A stretch of DNA of 64,000 bases from QWQI01 sp964608915 (GCA_964608915.1 CAZSQA010000029.1:1-64000); one strand, 5' to 3'. Positions 24,960 through 34,557 are shown, numbered from the stretch's first letter. The notes: a model not told the origin generated them from the letters alone. Made by a program: numbers and translations.

Positions 24960-25889
24960 ATGACCGTTTCCATGGTGGAATGGCATTGCGGTATAGGCGG
25001 CGTGGCGGCGGCTTTGGGCAATGCGGCCAGGGCTATCGCCGCAGTGGATATCAAACGAGAGGCCCTGGAGATCTACCGGTCGAATTTTCCGGAGCATCGA
25101 CCGATCTGCCGGAATATCGAATCGCTTACGCCTGAAGTGGTTGCCGGCTGGGGGGCCGTGGATTTCTGGTGGATGAGCCCGCCCTGTCAGCCCCATACCG
25201 TTCTGGGCAACCGGCGTGATCTTGCGGATCCCCGCTCCGCGTCGTTCGAACGGCTGCTGAAGCTGATCGAAGCCCTGAAGCCGCCGAACCTGGCGATGGA
25301 AAACGTTCCAGGTTTCGCGACAAGCCAATCGCGGCAAGCGCTTCTGGATACATTGGAAGGTGCCGGCTACGCCTGGGCGGAAGAAGTGATATGCCCCACG
25401 AAATTCGGCTGGCCGAACCGGCGTGAACGGTACTATCTGGCCGCGACTCGCGACACATCCGCCGGCTTGATCGCCCCCAGGGACGATACGATCCGTACCT
25501 GGACTCTTAACTCCTGCATTCACCCAGATTTCGATTCGGATGCGAGGCTCGTCGCGGACGAGGCGTTCATCGCGCGCTATACAGGTGCGATTCACATGGC
25601 GGACCGGTTCGATCCCCGGGAGCGAACCAACTGCTTTACGTCAGCCTACGGGCGGAGCCCGACTCGCACGGGCTCATTTCTCAAACTTCCAGAAGCCGGA
25701 GGATTGCGACGGTTCGCTCCTCGGGAAGTGCTGGCGCTTCTCGATTTTCCGGAACGGTATCGGCTACCGCTCGAAGCGGACCCCCGGAAAATGTGGCCCC
25801 TGGTCGGAAACAGTCTGACGCTGGGCGCGACGCGTCGCACTCTGTCCCGGCTTGCGATTTTCGCGGATCGATTCGTGGCTGAGGCTTGA
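24960..25889 (+). CDS. DNMT2-type tRNA cytosine-5 methyltransferase
   Basis: A 309-residue m5C methyltransferase. Motif I is HCGIGGVAAAL. Catalytic Cys76 lies in SPPCQPHT, and ENV is at 114-116 (AMENVPGF). NRRERYY at 153-159 and the C-terminal LVGNSL are present. The target region holds NCFTSAYGRSPTRTGSFL near 224-241. Its Cys-Phe-Thr and TGS pattern is the hallmark of Dnmt2/TRDMT1, which methylates C38 of tRNA (Asp in eukaryotes; a bacterial homologue prefers Glu), rather than of restriction methylases. No restriction gene is nearby. It starts 19 nt after maf; an ATG at 24942 is also possible. Confidence 0.85.
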   Translation: MTVSMVEWHCGIGGVAAALGNAARAIAAVDIKREALEIYRSNFPEHRPICRNIESLTPEVVAGWGAVDFWWMSPPCQPHTVLGNRRDLADPRSASFERLLKLIEALKPPNLAMENVPGFATSQSRQALLDTLEGAGYAWAEEVICPTKFGWPNRRERYYLAATRDTSAGLIAPRDDTIRTWTLNSCIHPDFDSDARLVADEAFIARYTGAIHMADRFDPRERTNCFTSAYGRSPTRTGSFLKLPEAGGLRRFAPREVLALLDFPERYRLPLEADPRKMWPLVGNSLTLGATRRTLSRLAIFADRFVAEA

Positions 25890-25936
25890 AACCGTTCGTC
25901 GATCGTCGGTCGGCGATTGATTTGAGGCTGGATCGA

Positions 25937-27376
25937 TCAACCTTCACGAGCGATAACGTATTGGTCGATTCGTCCGTCCGGCCAGATCATCGTGGTCAGT
26001 TCCAGGGTGACGTCTTTGCCTTTCGGTTTGATCCGATAGGAACGTATCGTCATCCCCCCGCGCAGCGACTTGCCGGTCTGGAGGAATTCCTTCGGCTCGC
26101 CGAGCGGGGCGAGGCTCTGGGCGTAGTCGGCCAAAGTCTCGGCTGTGAAGTAGTCGTCGGCGGATTTCGAAAGCACGGATCGATCGATCTCGCCCCTTGT
26201 GAGGCCTTCGTAAAGCTTTTTAGCCGTCTTCAGGGCCGCGGCGTCTTCATCGGCTCCGTCCGGGAACAGGATCCTGGCGATCTTGTCGGCGATCTGACCT
26301 GGCGCGCCGGAGGCACCCGGGTAGATATTGGCGAATGCGACGATCGCGGCCCGGTCGTCCGGATAGACCAGGTTCATCGTCGTATAGCCGGAAACCGCGC
26401 CGCCGTGCGAAATACGCCGACGACCTCCTGGAGCCGCGACACGAACGCCAAGGCCGTAACCCGTGGCTGTGCCGGCTTCGAGGATCGTGTCGGTCAGTTT
26501 GGTTTTGTACGACGTTGCCTTCAGGGCCGTTCGCTCGATCATGGCGATATCCCAAAGTGCCAGGTCGTGAGCAGTCATTGCGAGCTGACCTGCACCGAAG
26601 AGCCATCCGGAGCCTTCTTTAGGGGCAGGGCGCAAGGGGCCGAGTGCATTTCGGAGATAGCCGCCGGCATCCGAATCGCTCAGCGGCGATGCGTCGAAAT
26701 CGACGACCGATTTCATTTCGAGCGGTTCGAAAATCCGCTCACGCAGAAACGGCAGAAACGGCTTGCCGGAGACCTTTTCGACGACCGCGGCTGCGATGAC
26801 GTAATTCGTATTGCTGTATTGCCATTTCGTTCCCGGCTCGAAATCGAGAGGCCGGGCGGCCCAGTCGGCCATGATCGCTTCCGCCGTCGCGGGCCGCCGC
26901 ATGTCGGGCCAGACGTAATCCTGGGGCCAGTAATCGCGGTATCCGGATGTCATGGAAAGCAACTGCCGCAAGGTGATGTCTTCGGCTCTTGTGAGCTTGG
27001 GGAACCACTTGCCGACCTTGTCGTCGAGCGTGAGCTTGCCGTCTTCTTCCAGAAGCAGGATCGCAGCCGCGGTAAACTGTTTGCTGACGGACCCGATGGC
27101 GTATCGCATCGAAGGAACGGCTTTCGCTTTGGGATCGATTCTCCCGTCGCCGTAAGCCTGTTCATAGACGATCCTGCCCTCGCGAACCACAGCGATCGAA
27201 GCGCTCGGAGCACCTGTCGAAGCCAGAACGGCCGCGGCTTCGCGGTCGATCTTCTCGCGTTCGGCCATCGTCAGCTCCTGAGCCACGGATGCGCTGCAGA
27301 ACGTCGCAGCGATGAAAATCGACAAATGTCGATAGGGACGTCGGGACTTGGCGGGAACCGTTCGATCGAAAGTCAT
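25937..27376 (-). CDS. Exported serine hydrolase, class C beta-lactamase fold
   Basis: A 479-residue beta-lactamase-related protein (esterase/peptidase group). A signal peptide (about 1-32, ending SASVA) is followed by the catalytic domain. The SxxK motif is GSVSKQF (near 95-100), the YxN motif is YSNTNY, and HGG replaces the KTG box, as in the DD-peptidase/esterase EstB group. A C-terminal domain of about 100 residues follows (DRSVLSKSADDYFTAE onward). It is more likely an esterase or D-aminopeptidase than an antibiotic resistance enzyme, but this is not certain. Confidence 0.87.
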   Translation of the reverse strand: MTFDRTVPAKSRRPYRHLSIFIAATFCSASVAQELTMAEREKIDREAAAVLASTGAPSASIAVVREGRIVYEQAYGDGRIDPKAKAVPSMRYAIGSVSKQFTAAAILLLEEDGKLTLDDKVGKWFPKLTRAEDITLRQLLSMTSGYRDYWPQDYVWPDMRRPATAEAIMADWAARPLDFEPGTKWQYSNTNYVIAAAVVEKVSGKPFLPFLRERIFEPLEMKSVVDFDASPLSDSDAGGYLRNALGPLRPAPKEGSGWLFGAGQLAMTAHDLALWDIAMIERTALKATSYKTKLTDTILEAGTATGYGLGVRVAAPGGRRRISHGGAVSGYTTMNLVYPDDRAAIVAFANIYPGASGAPGQIADKIARILFPDGADEDAAALKTAKKLYEGLTRGEIDRSVLSKSADDYFTAETLADYAQSLAPLGEPKEFLQTGKSLRGGMTIRSYRIKPKGKDVTLELTTMIWPDGRIDQYVIAREG

Positions 27377-27483
27377 GGTTCGATGCTCTTTTCTCGGATT
27401 TCGCTAAGGCCTGTTGCCGTCGATCACAGGGTGGAGGATGCAAGAGTGACGGAGCGATCCGGAATTCCCGACGGATCCGGCCT

Positions 27484-28338
27484 TCATTCGGGTGGATCGG
27501 CCTGGAGCAAATACCACTGGCCGTCGCGGCCGCGTTCGGTGGTCCATCGCATGGGGTACCTGGCGACCGGCCCCGCGGATCGACGCCCGCGCAGGCTCAC
27601 GGCGAGATCGAAGTTCACGTGGCGGACGAGAGGATCGTTCGGGTCCGGGTTCGCGCGCAGCGATTCGATCGACATCACGACCGGCGTACCGGCCCATGCG
27701 TCGCCCCTGTGCCGCCATTCCTGGATGCGACCTTTCCAGTATCGCTGAAATCCGGCGAATTCCGAATAGTGCGGCGAATTCTGAGCCTCGGGAGTCAGCA
27801 GTAGCCACATGCGGCGGTAGAGCGGTCCGTGATGTTCGAGGGATTCCACGAAGTCGCGTACGGCACGTTCCGGGCTCGAACGGACAGGGCGTTCCAGGCC
27901 GACGACGAGCGGATAAGCCAGTAAAATCGTGGCGAGAGATCCGATCACGGTGACCCAGCCGGAGATATGAATCGTGTTCCAGTCGGCGAACAACCAGGCA
28001 AGGATCAAAGTGATTCCGCCCGCCAGAAATACGCGAAACAGGTGCGGACCGCTTTCCCTGGCACGCGACCAGAGCGGAAAATCGCGTGCGGATTCGATAC
28101 GGCCCAATCGGTCCGGCACGACTCGGGGCCTCGAATTCCGCTGAGTATCGCCGAAATCGCTCACCGATTTACGCACCGAAGAGGATTCGACGGATGCGAG
28201 TTCGATCGTTTCGGCATCTTCGGACGCGGGCACCCGAATTGCCCCTGAAGCGGGGTTGCCCTCTGCCTTCGGGGCGTCGTCCCAGAGCGACCTGGGGTCG
28301 GAGATCGATTTGTCGTCAGAGCGGTCGATCAGTCCCAT
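27484..28338 (-). CDS. Two-TM membrane protein of unknown function
   Basis: A 284-residue protein. A polar N-terminal region (1-95) is followed by two adjacent membrane segments (about 102-120 and 127-146), then a soluble domain (about 155-284) rich in Trp and Arg with ESLEHHGPLYRRMWLLLTPEAQ. No family is recognised. It overlaps the upstream VCBS gene by 10 nt and is probably cotranscribed and translationally coupled with it. Confidence 0.65.
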   Translation of the reverse strand: MGLIDRSDDKSISDPRSLWDDAPKAEGNPASGAIRVPASEDAETIELASVESSSVRKSVSDFGDTQRNSRPRVVPDRLGRIESARDFPLWSRARESGPHLFRVFLAGGITLILAWLFADWNTIHISGWVTVIGSLATILLAYPLVVGLERPVRSSPERAVRDFVESLEHHGPLYRRMWLLLTPEAQNSPHYSEFAGFQRYWKGRIQEWRHRGDAWAGTPVVMSIESLRANPDPNDPLVRHVNFDLAVSLRGRRSAGPVARYPMRWTTERGRDGQWYLLQADPPE

Positions 28339-30323
28339 CTCAACGATTCTCGTGGCCAGATCATGGCTTTGCCCTGGTCGGGAACGATCAGCAGATCCGG
28401 TTCTTTTCGACCGATTGATGTGACGCCGCAGACGCTGAACGACGTAGCACCAGGGGCCATGTGCCGGTGAATCAGTTCTCCGCTTGCGGTTCGCAGCGGC
28501 AGTGTGACGACCCCGCCTTTCGGATTTCGCAGAAGTATCCAGAACAGGGGGAAGTCCGTCAGGGGTTTTTCGAGGGGGGCTTCGATCCAGTCGGCCAGTC
28601 GGCCGATCGTCGGCGGAGCCATGGAGAGAATCAGTTCGACCGATCCCGGGGCCGTCCAGGAGCCGGCCCAGAGGTGCGTCAGGCCGCCGCGCCGGCCAGG
28701 GCCGCCGAGCCGGATCGGCAGATCCCGGGCGTCGAGGATTTTGACGCCGGGGCCATGATCGAGCTTTTCGCGGCGTGGCCAGCAGGTCAGTTCGCCGGCT
28801 TCGTCGAACCCGATCAGATCGGGTTCCGCGGCGCCGGTCCAGTGGCCGACGGCGACCTGGGATCGAGGGCTCACGTAAAGTGGCTTGCCCCCGGAAGTCA
28901 CACGATCAGCGAAGTCCAGCCGGGGTTGAGTTTTATGGCCGTTGTTTCGCATATACCAGACGGCACCGCGGGCATCGGCGACGACGGCGTCCATTCGTTC
29001 ATGCGCCGTCCAGTCGCAAAGCGTCGGGCAGGCATAGCGTGGCTTGCTTGTCTCAGGGCCTCCGTCACGGATCTTACGAGTATCACGAGCGGAGACACGG
29101 AACGGGTCGCCACCTGATTCGAGCCGGACTGGCGTGCCGATCGCGGGCTGACCCGGCTGGCCACGATCAGGATAAAGGATCAGGCCGCCGTCTGCCGTGC
29201 CCACGACGATATCGATGCCGCCGTCATTGTCCCAGTCCGTTGCGGTGGCTACGGCGTCCGGGCCGAAGACGAGATCGCCAGAGACTTTCGACAGCACGCG
29301 GTTAACCGCACCCACACTTTCGCGAGGCTGGGCCGCGATGACGGAGACTCCGCCGGCGGCATCAGTTAGCACGAGTCTGCCGGGGCGGTCTCGCAGCGGT
29401 TTGACCCACGCGATCGAGCTGGCTGAACCAGGCAATACGACTGGCCGGGGAGGCGAACCGGCGACGACCGGTCGGGGCCGGCCGACACCTGGCGGAACGA
29501 TACCGCCGAAATTCGTGAGCAGGCTCAGGTGACCGGCTCCATCGAAATGGAGAAGCTGGTCCGCTCCGGGGCCGGTCCAGGAGACAAGCAGCAGTCGACT
29601 GGCCGGATTTCGGGAGAGAAGGGCATCGGCATCGGCGTCGGCCAGGGCTGCGGGGTGATAACCGTCGAGGAGCGAGTCGGTCATGCGTTCCAAAAGGAAC
29701 AGAGCAGGGCCGCCGGCTTCCCGTTCCGGCATGACGTGCACGACCAGTTCCAGCCGGCCGCGACCAAGCCAGTCGGTGAGCTGAAGGGCCACGATTCGGT
29801 CGAAATCGATCGGCAGCCCAAGTTCGCCGGCGTGGCCCAGGTCATGAAGGCCCGGGATTTGTCCGTCGAAGGCCGATTCGAGATTGACCGAAGCGAACAG
29901 CCGGCCTGAGATGCGTTCGACGCCGACGAACAGCACGGAGCCGGTCTGATCGCAAGTGCGCGCGTCGAAAGCGGCCCATTCGCGTTCGGGCCAGACGCAG
30001 TTCAGAGATCCGACGGAAAGCGCATCGGTTCGTTCGAGCCGCCCGGCTTTCAAGGCACCGCCGACGTTCGCGACCAGCCCTTCGCCGTCGATGAGGTCGA
30101 CGAGCGTGGATCGGGAACCCGCGCCAAGTTCCAGGGGAAGTCCGACGACATCCGGTCCGAATTCGAGAACGAACGGCGATCGGGGCGGAGAGTCGGCCTG
30201 CGTTTCAGAGACAACGGCAGGCTGCTCCGCTGGGGGGAGATCCGCCGATTCTTGTACCGTGGACGCTTCCGGGGTCAGTGGGTCGAGGTCGTCGAGACCA
30301 GAGCCGAATGATGAACCTGGCAT
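28329..30323 (-). CDS. VCBS/FG-GAP repeat protein
   Basis: A 664-residue protein built mainly from beta-propeller FG-GAP/VCBS-type repeats. Examples are ATATDWDNDGGIDIVVGTADGGLIL, LQLTDWLGRGRLELVVHV and VAVGHWTGAAEPDLIGFDE. It has an acidic Pro-rich N-terminus (1-50) and no clear signal peptide, so localisation is unclear. Similar propellers bind proteins or carbohydrates, often with calcium. It is upstream of, and overlaps by 10 nt, a two-TM protein gene. Confidence 0.75.
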   Translation of the reverse strand: MPGSSFGSGLDDLDPLTPEASTVQESADLPPAEQPAVVSETQADSPPRSPFVLEFGPDVVGLPLELGAGSRSTLVDLIDGEGLVANVGGALKAGRLERTDALSVGSLNCVWPEREWAAFDARTCDQTGSVLFVGVERISGRLFASVNLESAFDGQIPGLHDLGHAGELGLPIDFDRIVALQLTDWLGRGRLELVVHVMPEREAGGPALFLLERMTDSLLDGYHPAALADADADALLSRNPASRLLLVSWTGPGADQLLHFDGAGHLSLLTNFGGIVPPGVGRPRPVVAGSPPRPVVLPGSASSIAWVKPLRDRPGRLVLTDAAGGVSVIAAQPRESVGAVNRVLSKVSGDLVFGPDAVATATDWDNDGGIDIVVGTADGGLILYPDRGQPGQPAIGTPVRLESGGDPFRVSARDTRKIRDGGPETSKPRYACPTLCDWTAHERMDAVVADARGAVWYMRNNGHKTQPRLDFADRVTSGGKPLYVSPRSQVAVGHWTGAAEPDLIGFDEAGELTCWPRREKLDHGPGVKILDARDLPIRLGGPGRRGGLTHLWAGSWTAPGSVELILSMAPPTIGRLADWIEAPLEKPLTDFPLFWILLRNPKGGVVTLPLRTASGELIHRHMAPGATSFSVCGVTSIGRKEPDLLIVPDQGKAMIWPRESLRWD

Positions 30324-30429
30324 GCTATTGAGGATCGTTTTCGTGGGTGATCGAGGAGTTCAGGTAAGTCATGCCGAACGTCTTCCGCGGAGCGCGCTGG
30401 CGGCATGACACAAGAGTCGGGGGCGGTCG

Positions 30430-31008
30430 TCAGCGGGCGTAATCAGGCTCCATGCCGACTTTCCACTTGATGTTGCAGCCCATCGAAGGCTTCTGGGGCG
30501 ACCGGGCAGGCCTGCCGTTGAGCAGGGCGTCGACGGCATGCCGAAGGTCCGTACCCGTGACGGGCGTGCCATTGCCAGGGCGGCTGTCATCGAACTGGCC
30601 GCGATAGACGAGTGCACGGGTCTGGTCGAACAGATAAAAATCGGGCGTGCAAGCGGCTTTGTACGCTGCCGCAACCGATTGGTCCGCATCGTAAAGATAC
30701 GGAAATTCGTAGCCAGCGGTTTTTTTCTCTTCTGCCATTTTCTCTGGCGAATCGGCCGGGTGAGTCGAAACGTCGTTCGAACTGATTGCGACGACGGCGA
30801 CGCCGCTTGCCTGCATATCGCGGCCGAAGCGGGCGAGTTCGTCGCGTACGTGCTTCACGTACGGGCAATGATTGCAGATGAACATGACGACAAGGCCCTT
30901 CGCGGTGGCGAAGTCGTCGAGCGATACGGTTCGGCCGTCGGTATCCGGTAGCGCGAATCGGGGAGCCTTCGTGCCCAGGGGCAGCATCGTCGAGGGGGTG
31001 AGGGCCAT
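30430..31008 (-). CDS. Thioredoxin-fold peroxiredoxin/TlpA-like protein
   Basis: A 192-residue cytoplasmic protein of the AhpC/TSA and TlpA-type thioredoxin superfamily. It has CNHC at 45-48 (FICNHCPYVKHV), ISSND, and CTPDFYLFD near 118. The longer family carries the CNHCPY motif and is commonly annotated as a thioredoxin-family protein. It is probably a thiol reductase or peroxidase. GGAG lies 11 nt before the ATG. No partner gene is adjacent. Confidence 0.82.
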   Translation of the reverse strand: MALTPSTMLPLGTKAPRFALPDTDGRTVSLDDFATAKGLVVMFICNHCPYVKHVRDELARFGRDMQASGVAVVAISSNDVSTHPADSPEKMAEEKKTAGYEFPYLYDADQSVAAAYKAACTPDFYLFDQTRALVYRGQFDDSRPGNGTPVTGTDLRHAVDALLNGRPARSPQKPSMGCNIKWKVGMEPDYAR

Positions 31009-31547
31009 GGCGGGAATCGCTCCATGAATACGCGGGAATCAACTCGGGCGGCCCCTCCGCTCCGATCGGGCCTGATATCATACCTGATCGCCGCCGTATT
31101 GCCCACTGGGTCAAAGTCACGACGGACGATCCTGATCGGGATCGACGCACCGGAGACGAGTACAGCGTCCGGTTCGGCCGGGCAGTGAAAACGCGCGGCG
31201 TTTCGCTTGTGACGATCGTCGATATAAAGGAATTCCGTGTGGTTTTCGGCTTGACTTGACCGCGTCGCCAGAAGGAGAATTCAAGATACGGTCGAAGAAG
31301 AAACCAGCGAATGTCGCTGGAGCATGGCCGATCGGTTCGAACCTGTTTTCAGAGAGTTTTCCGATCGACAGGAAAACGAGCGGAGAGATGGCATCTCGCG
31401 ACTTCCGCCGAATCGACGATCGTCGGAGGTCAGGTCCAGCTCTCACGAGCCACAAGGCCCGCCACACATCGGTCTGGCAATTCCGATCGCGATATCGCTG
31501 AAATTTTTGCGACAGTGGACGTCAATCGGCCTGGAAAGCGAACGGCG
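31009..31547. other. 539-bp divergent intergenic region
   Basis: Lies between the thioredoxin-like gene and the hybrid kinase. A + strand frame open from 31311 continues into the kinase, but its translation is Arg/Ser-rich and looks non-coding, and the PAS domain starts only after 31548. TTGACTTGACC near 31250 is a possible -35 with no good -10. No RNA gene is seen. Confidence 0.4.
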
Positions 31548-33524
31548 ATGACCTGGACCACGAGCCCGACATGGCTTGCACTGCTGGACGGCATCGAAGA
31601 TGCGTTCGCCATGATCGCACGAGACGGTTCGATTCTGGGGGGCAATCTCTCGTTCCGCAAGCTTGTCGGAATGCCGCTGGAAGGGCCGCTGCCTCGAACG
31701 AACTTTCGCGACATCCTCGCCGCGTCGGCGGAAATTCCGACACTGGACGAACTCGCGGCCTCGCCCAAGCGATTCTGGGCGGGAAAGACGAACCTGAAAC
31801 GTCCCGACGGCATGGAGTCTCACGCGACGTGCCGCATCGAGCCGGTCAGGACTCTGGACGAAGGTGTGAGCGGGTTCGCGGTCACGCTCATCGAAAATTC
31901 CGATCGCAAGGCTTACGAAGCGAGATTCCGGCTTTTCGAACTCGCCGTGGCCCAGAGCCTCGAACCGGTCCTGATCACGGAGTCCGAGCCGATCGATCAG
32001 CCGGGACCGAGGATCGTATTCGCCAACAAGGCGTTTTCGAACGTGACCGGTTATTCGCTCGAGGAAGTCCTCGGCAAGACTCCGCGCATTCTCCAGGGCC
32101 CGAAAAGCGACCGAAAAGAGCTGGACAGGATCCGCCACGCCCTCGAACGGTGGAGACCCGTTCGTGCGGAATTGTTGAATTATCGGAAGGACGGAAGCGA
32201 ATTCTGGGTGGAGCTGGTGATCTTCCCGGTCGCGGACGAATCCGGCTGGTACACTCACTGGGTTGCGGTTCAGCGAGAGATTACCGAAAAGAAGGAGCTC
32301 GAACAGGGTCTGAAAGACGCGAAGGAAGATGCTGAACGAGCCAACAGGGCCAAAACAAGATTTCTGGCCAACATGAGTCACGAAATCCGCACGCCGCTGA
32401 CGGCGATTCTCGGCTATGCGGAAATTCTCCTCGATCCCGAAACGGAAAAGCCCCGGCACGACGAAAGCGCGATGTCCATTCGCCGCAACGGCAAGCATCT
32501 GCTCGAAATCGTCGGCAACGTTCTCGATCTCTCGAAGATCGAGGCCGGCAAATATCAGCCGCTTCTCGTATCCGAATCGCCGTTCAAAATCGCGCAGGAC
32601 GTCGTCGGCGCACAAAGCGTTCTCGCGAGCGAAAAAGGCGTGGCGATCTCGACGCATGGAGTCGGTCCCATGCCGCTTTCGTGCATGATCGACGCGGCTT
32701 CGGTGCGCCAGATCCTGATGAATCTGGTTTCGAACGCGATCAAATTCACCGAGACGGGCGGGCATGTCGAAGTTCAGGTACGTACCGAGAGGCCGGAGAA
32801 TTGCGAAAAAGGTTATGGCACGGTGTATTCGGTGATCGACGACGGATGCGGAATCGATCCTCAAGAAATTGACCGGCTCTTCGAAGCTTTCGAACAGGCA
32901 GACAACACGACCTCCCGAAAATTCGGCGGAGCAGGGCTCGGGTTGAACATTTGCCGCAGGCTCGTCGAAATTCTGGGCGGATCGATCGAAGTGAAGAGCG
33001 TGCCTGGCGAAGGCAGTCGGTTCGACGTCATGATTCCATGCTGGCTGCCCCCCCGCGATGGCGATCTCCAGGAAGATCATCATGTCGCTTCAGTCGCGCC
33101 CAGCCCACCTCACCCGATTAAGCAAATTCCGAAGCTCGAAGGTCGTGTGCTGATCGTCGACGACAGCCCTGACAATCGAAAAATCATCGGTTATTTCGTC
33201 AAACCGACCGGTCTCGTCTACGACATGGCGGAGAACGGCAAGCAGGCGATACGGCAGGCCTCAGAATCGGATTACCGAGCCATCCTTCTGGATATGCAGA
33301 TGCCCGAGGTCGATGGTTACACCGCCGCCGCTGAGCTGAGGCGTCTCGGCTACGATCGACCGATCATCGCACTGACCGCCCATGCCCTCAGCGAGGACAG
33401 GCAGAGGTGCCTGGAAGTCGGCTGCACGGACTATCTGGCGAAACCTATCGGCATTACCGAGCTTCACGACATGCTGGCTCGCTACCTGAATCCGGAAAGC
33501 CTGGAAGCGAAATCGTCCACATGA
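31548..33524 (+). CDS. Hybrid sensor histidine kinase
   Basis: A 658-residue cytoplasmic sensor kinase with no membrane segments. Two PAS domains (about 5-115 and 130-250; second with PAC) are followed by HisKA with His278 in NMSHEIRTPL. An HATPase_c has the N-box LMNLVSNAIKF, G1 DDGCGID and G2 GGAGLGLNI. A C-terminal receiver (about 535-650) has phospho-acceptor Asp582 (LLDMQMPEVDG). It senses a cytoplasmic ligand or redox state through PAS and may phosphorylate an Hpt protein elsewhere; no output gene is nearby. The start at 31548 has GGAAAG upstream. Confidence 0.9.
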   Translation: MTWTTSPTWLALLDGIEDAFAMIARDGSILGGNLSFRKLVGMPLEGPLPRTNFRDILAASAEIPTLDELAASPKRFWAGKTNLKRPDGMESHATCRIEPVRTLDEGVSGFAVTLIENSDRKAYEARFRLFELAVAQSLEPVLITESEPIDQPGPRIVFANKAFSNVTGYSLEEVLGKTPRILQGPKSDRKELDRIRHALERWRPVRAELLNYRKDGSEFWVELVIFPVADESGWYTHWVAVQREITEKKELEQGLKDAKEDAERANRAKTRFLANMSHEIRTPLTAILGYAEILLDPETEKPRHDESAMSIRRNGKHLLEIVGNVLDLSKIEAGKYQPLLVSESPFKIAQDVVGAQSVLASEKGVAISTHGVGPMPLSCMIDAASVRQILMNLVSNAIKFTETGGHVEVQVRTERPENCEKGYGTVYSVIDDGCGIDPQEIDRLFEAFEQADNTTSRKFGGAGLGLNICRRLVEILGGSIEVKSVPGEGSRFDVMIPCWLPPRDGDLQEDHHVASVAPSPPHPIKQIPKLEGRVLIVDDSPDNRKIIGYFVKPTGLVYDMAENGKQAIRQASESDYRAILLDMQMPEVDGYTAAAELRRLGYDRPIIALTAHALSEDRQRCLEVGCTDYLAKPIGITELHDMLARYLNPESLEAKSST

Positions 33525-33826
33525 CGGACTCAGCCCGGGCCTGACCGGTTGTTTCACCCTCTCCCGCTCTTCGAGAATCGCACCGTGCTTGTGGTCGCGG
33601 CGTAAGCGAACTGAGAATCGAACGATCAGGCAGGTATTGAGTCGCACTGGCTATTGTCGGGTTGTGCGGGTTTCGAACTGGACAGGAATTTCCCGCCGAT
33701 CGGTCGGGACGGGGAACGCATTGTCTGATCGAAATGAAGCAGCGAGACACGAAACCTCTTCGCGTACCACGTCCGCCTGGCGCCAAGCGGTCGGAACGGC
33801 AGCTGTCGATCGACTTTGCCAGCGAT
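33525..33826. other. 302-bp intergenic, no gene seen
   Basis: Lies between the convergent hybrid kinase and XRE genes. No supported gene, and no clear U-tract terminator. Confidence 0.4.
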
Positions 33827-34045
33827 TCAGTCCGGTGTCTCGTTTTCCGGCTCTTGCATCTGGAAAACATCTTCGATCTTGACTCCGAACGTCGCAGCCA
33901 GGCGAAACGCCAGAGGAAGAGATGGCAGGTATTTTCCAGCCTCAAGCGCGACGATCGTCTGACGCGAAACGCCGACCCGATCCGCAAGCTGCTGCTGGGT
34001 CATTTCGTCATGATCGAACCGCAGACGGCGAATCCGGTTCTTCAT
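33827..34045 (-). CDS. XRE-family HTH regulator
   Basis: A 72-residue Cro/CI-type regulator, almost entirely HTH: MKNRIRRLRFDHDEMTQQQLADRVGVSRQTIVALEAGKYLPSLPLAFRLAATFGVKIEDVF. This is the small YozG-like subfamily with Ser-Arg-Gln-Thr in the recognition helix. ATG 34045 has GGAGGCG upstream; the longer frame to 34105 is not needed. It lies 13 nt downstream of a four-TM protein gene, a common pairing of such regulators. Its operator probably overlaps the operon promoter (34523-34557). Confidence 0.88.
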   Translation of the reverse strand: MKNRIRRLRFDHDEMTQQQLADRVGVSRQTIVALEAGKYLPSLPLAFRLAATFGVKIEDVFQMQEPENETPD

Positions 34046-34058
34046 CGGCGCCTCCGGA

Positions 34059-34469
34059 TTACTGCCCATCGGCGACCCCCCGTCCGTACTGCAAAAGAAT
34101 CGCAACGGAAGACACAGCGTAAATCACCATCATGCCGACGAATACGCTGGATTGAACGATCCACACCGGAACCGCGCCTTCCATGCCGTAAACCCTTGCA
34201 CTGACAAGCGAAGCGAACAATACGGCAACCACCCAGAAAATCGCGAAAGCGAAATTCCATGAACGTTTCGCGATCGATTCGTCTCTCTCATCCATGATGA
34301 CTTTTCCGCTCTTTTTCCGAAAGAACAGAGGTCCAAACCCCATCAACCCAAGAAAGCCGAAACCGCCTAGCGCGCCCTTGCCTGCGACAGGATAGAGCGT
34401 GACGATCGTGGCCACCGTCAAAGCGATCACACCCAGGTTGTACCAGGCGTTTTTCTGAAGAGCCGTCAT
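34059..34469 (-). CDS. Four-TM protein (DUF2178-like)
   Basis: A 136-residue integral membrane protein with four predicted helices (about 10-28, 34-50, 72-93 and 100-123). A cytoplasmic Lys/Arg/Glu-rich segment (RKKSGKVIMDERDESIAKRS) lies between pairs. It resembles DUF2178-type proteins found next to small XRE regulators. GGAGGTAA precedes ATG 34469. It is first in the operon with the XRE gene. Function unknown. Confidence 0.78.
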   Translation of the reverse strand: MTALQKNAWYNLGVIALTVATIVTLYPVAGKGALGGFGFLGLMGFGPLFFRKKSGKVIMDERDESIAKRSWNFAFAIFWVVAVLFASLVSARVYGMEGAVPVWIVQSSVFVGMMVIYAVSSVAILLQYGRGVADGQ

Positions 34470-34522
34470 TGCCGTTACCTCCAATCGATTCGTCTGAAAA
34501 GGGAACAGAACACACTCAGAGC

Positions 34523-34557
34523 TTACTAATAGTAATGCACGTGCGTCTAAATGTCAA
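34523..34557 (-). promoter_or_regulatory. Promoter with overlapping operator of the XRE operon
   Basis: On the - strand TTGACA (34557-34552) and TACTAT (34534-34529) are separated by 17 bp, close to the sigma70 consensus. The -10 lies inside the palindrome TTACTATTAGTAA (34523-34535), and a half-site TAGTAAAG lies upstream near 34570. Repression by the XRE protein is inferred from this overlap. Confidence 0.75.

Noticed and set aside
24960..25889. Reading the m5C methyltransferase as a restriction-modification methylase
   Set aside because: No restriction endonuclease or Vsr gene is adjacent, and the Cys-Phe-Thr target motif is that of DNMT2.
25886..27748. A 620-codon open frame on the + strand
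   Set aside because: Antisense to the serine hydrolase and its neighbour, both with recognisable domains.
31443..33083. A 546-codon open frame on the - strand
   Set aside because: Antisense to the hybrid histidine kinase.
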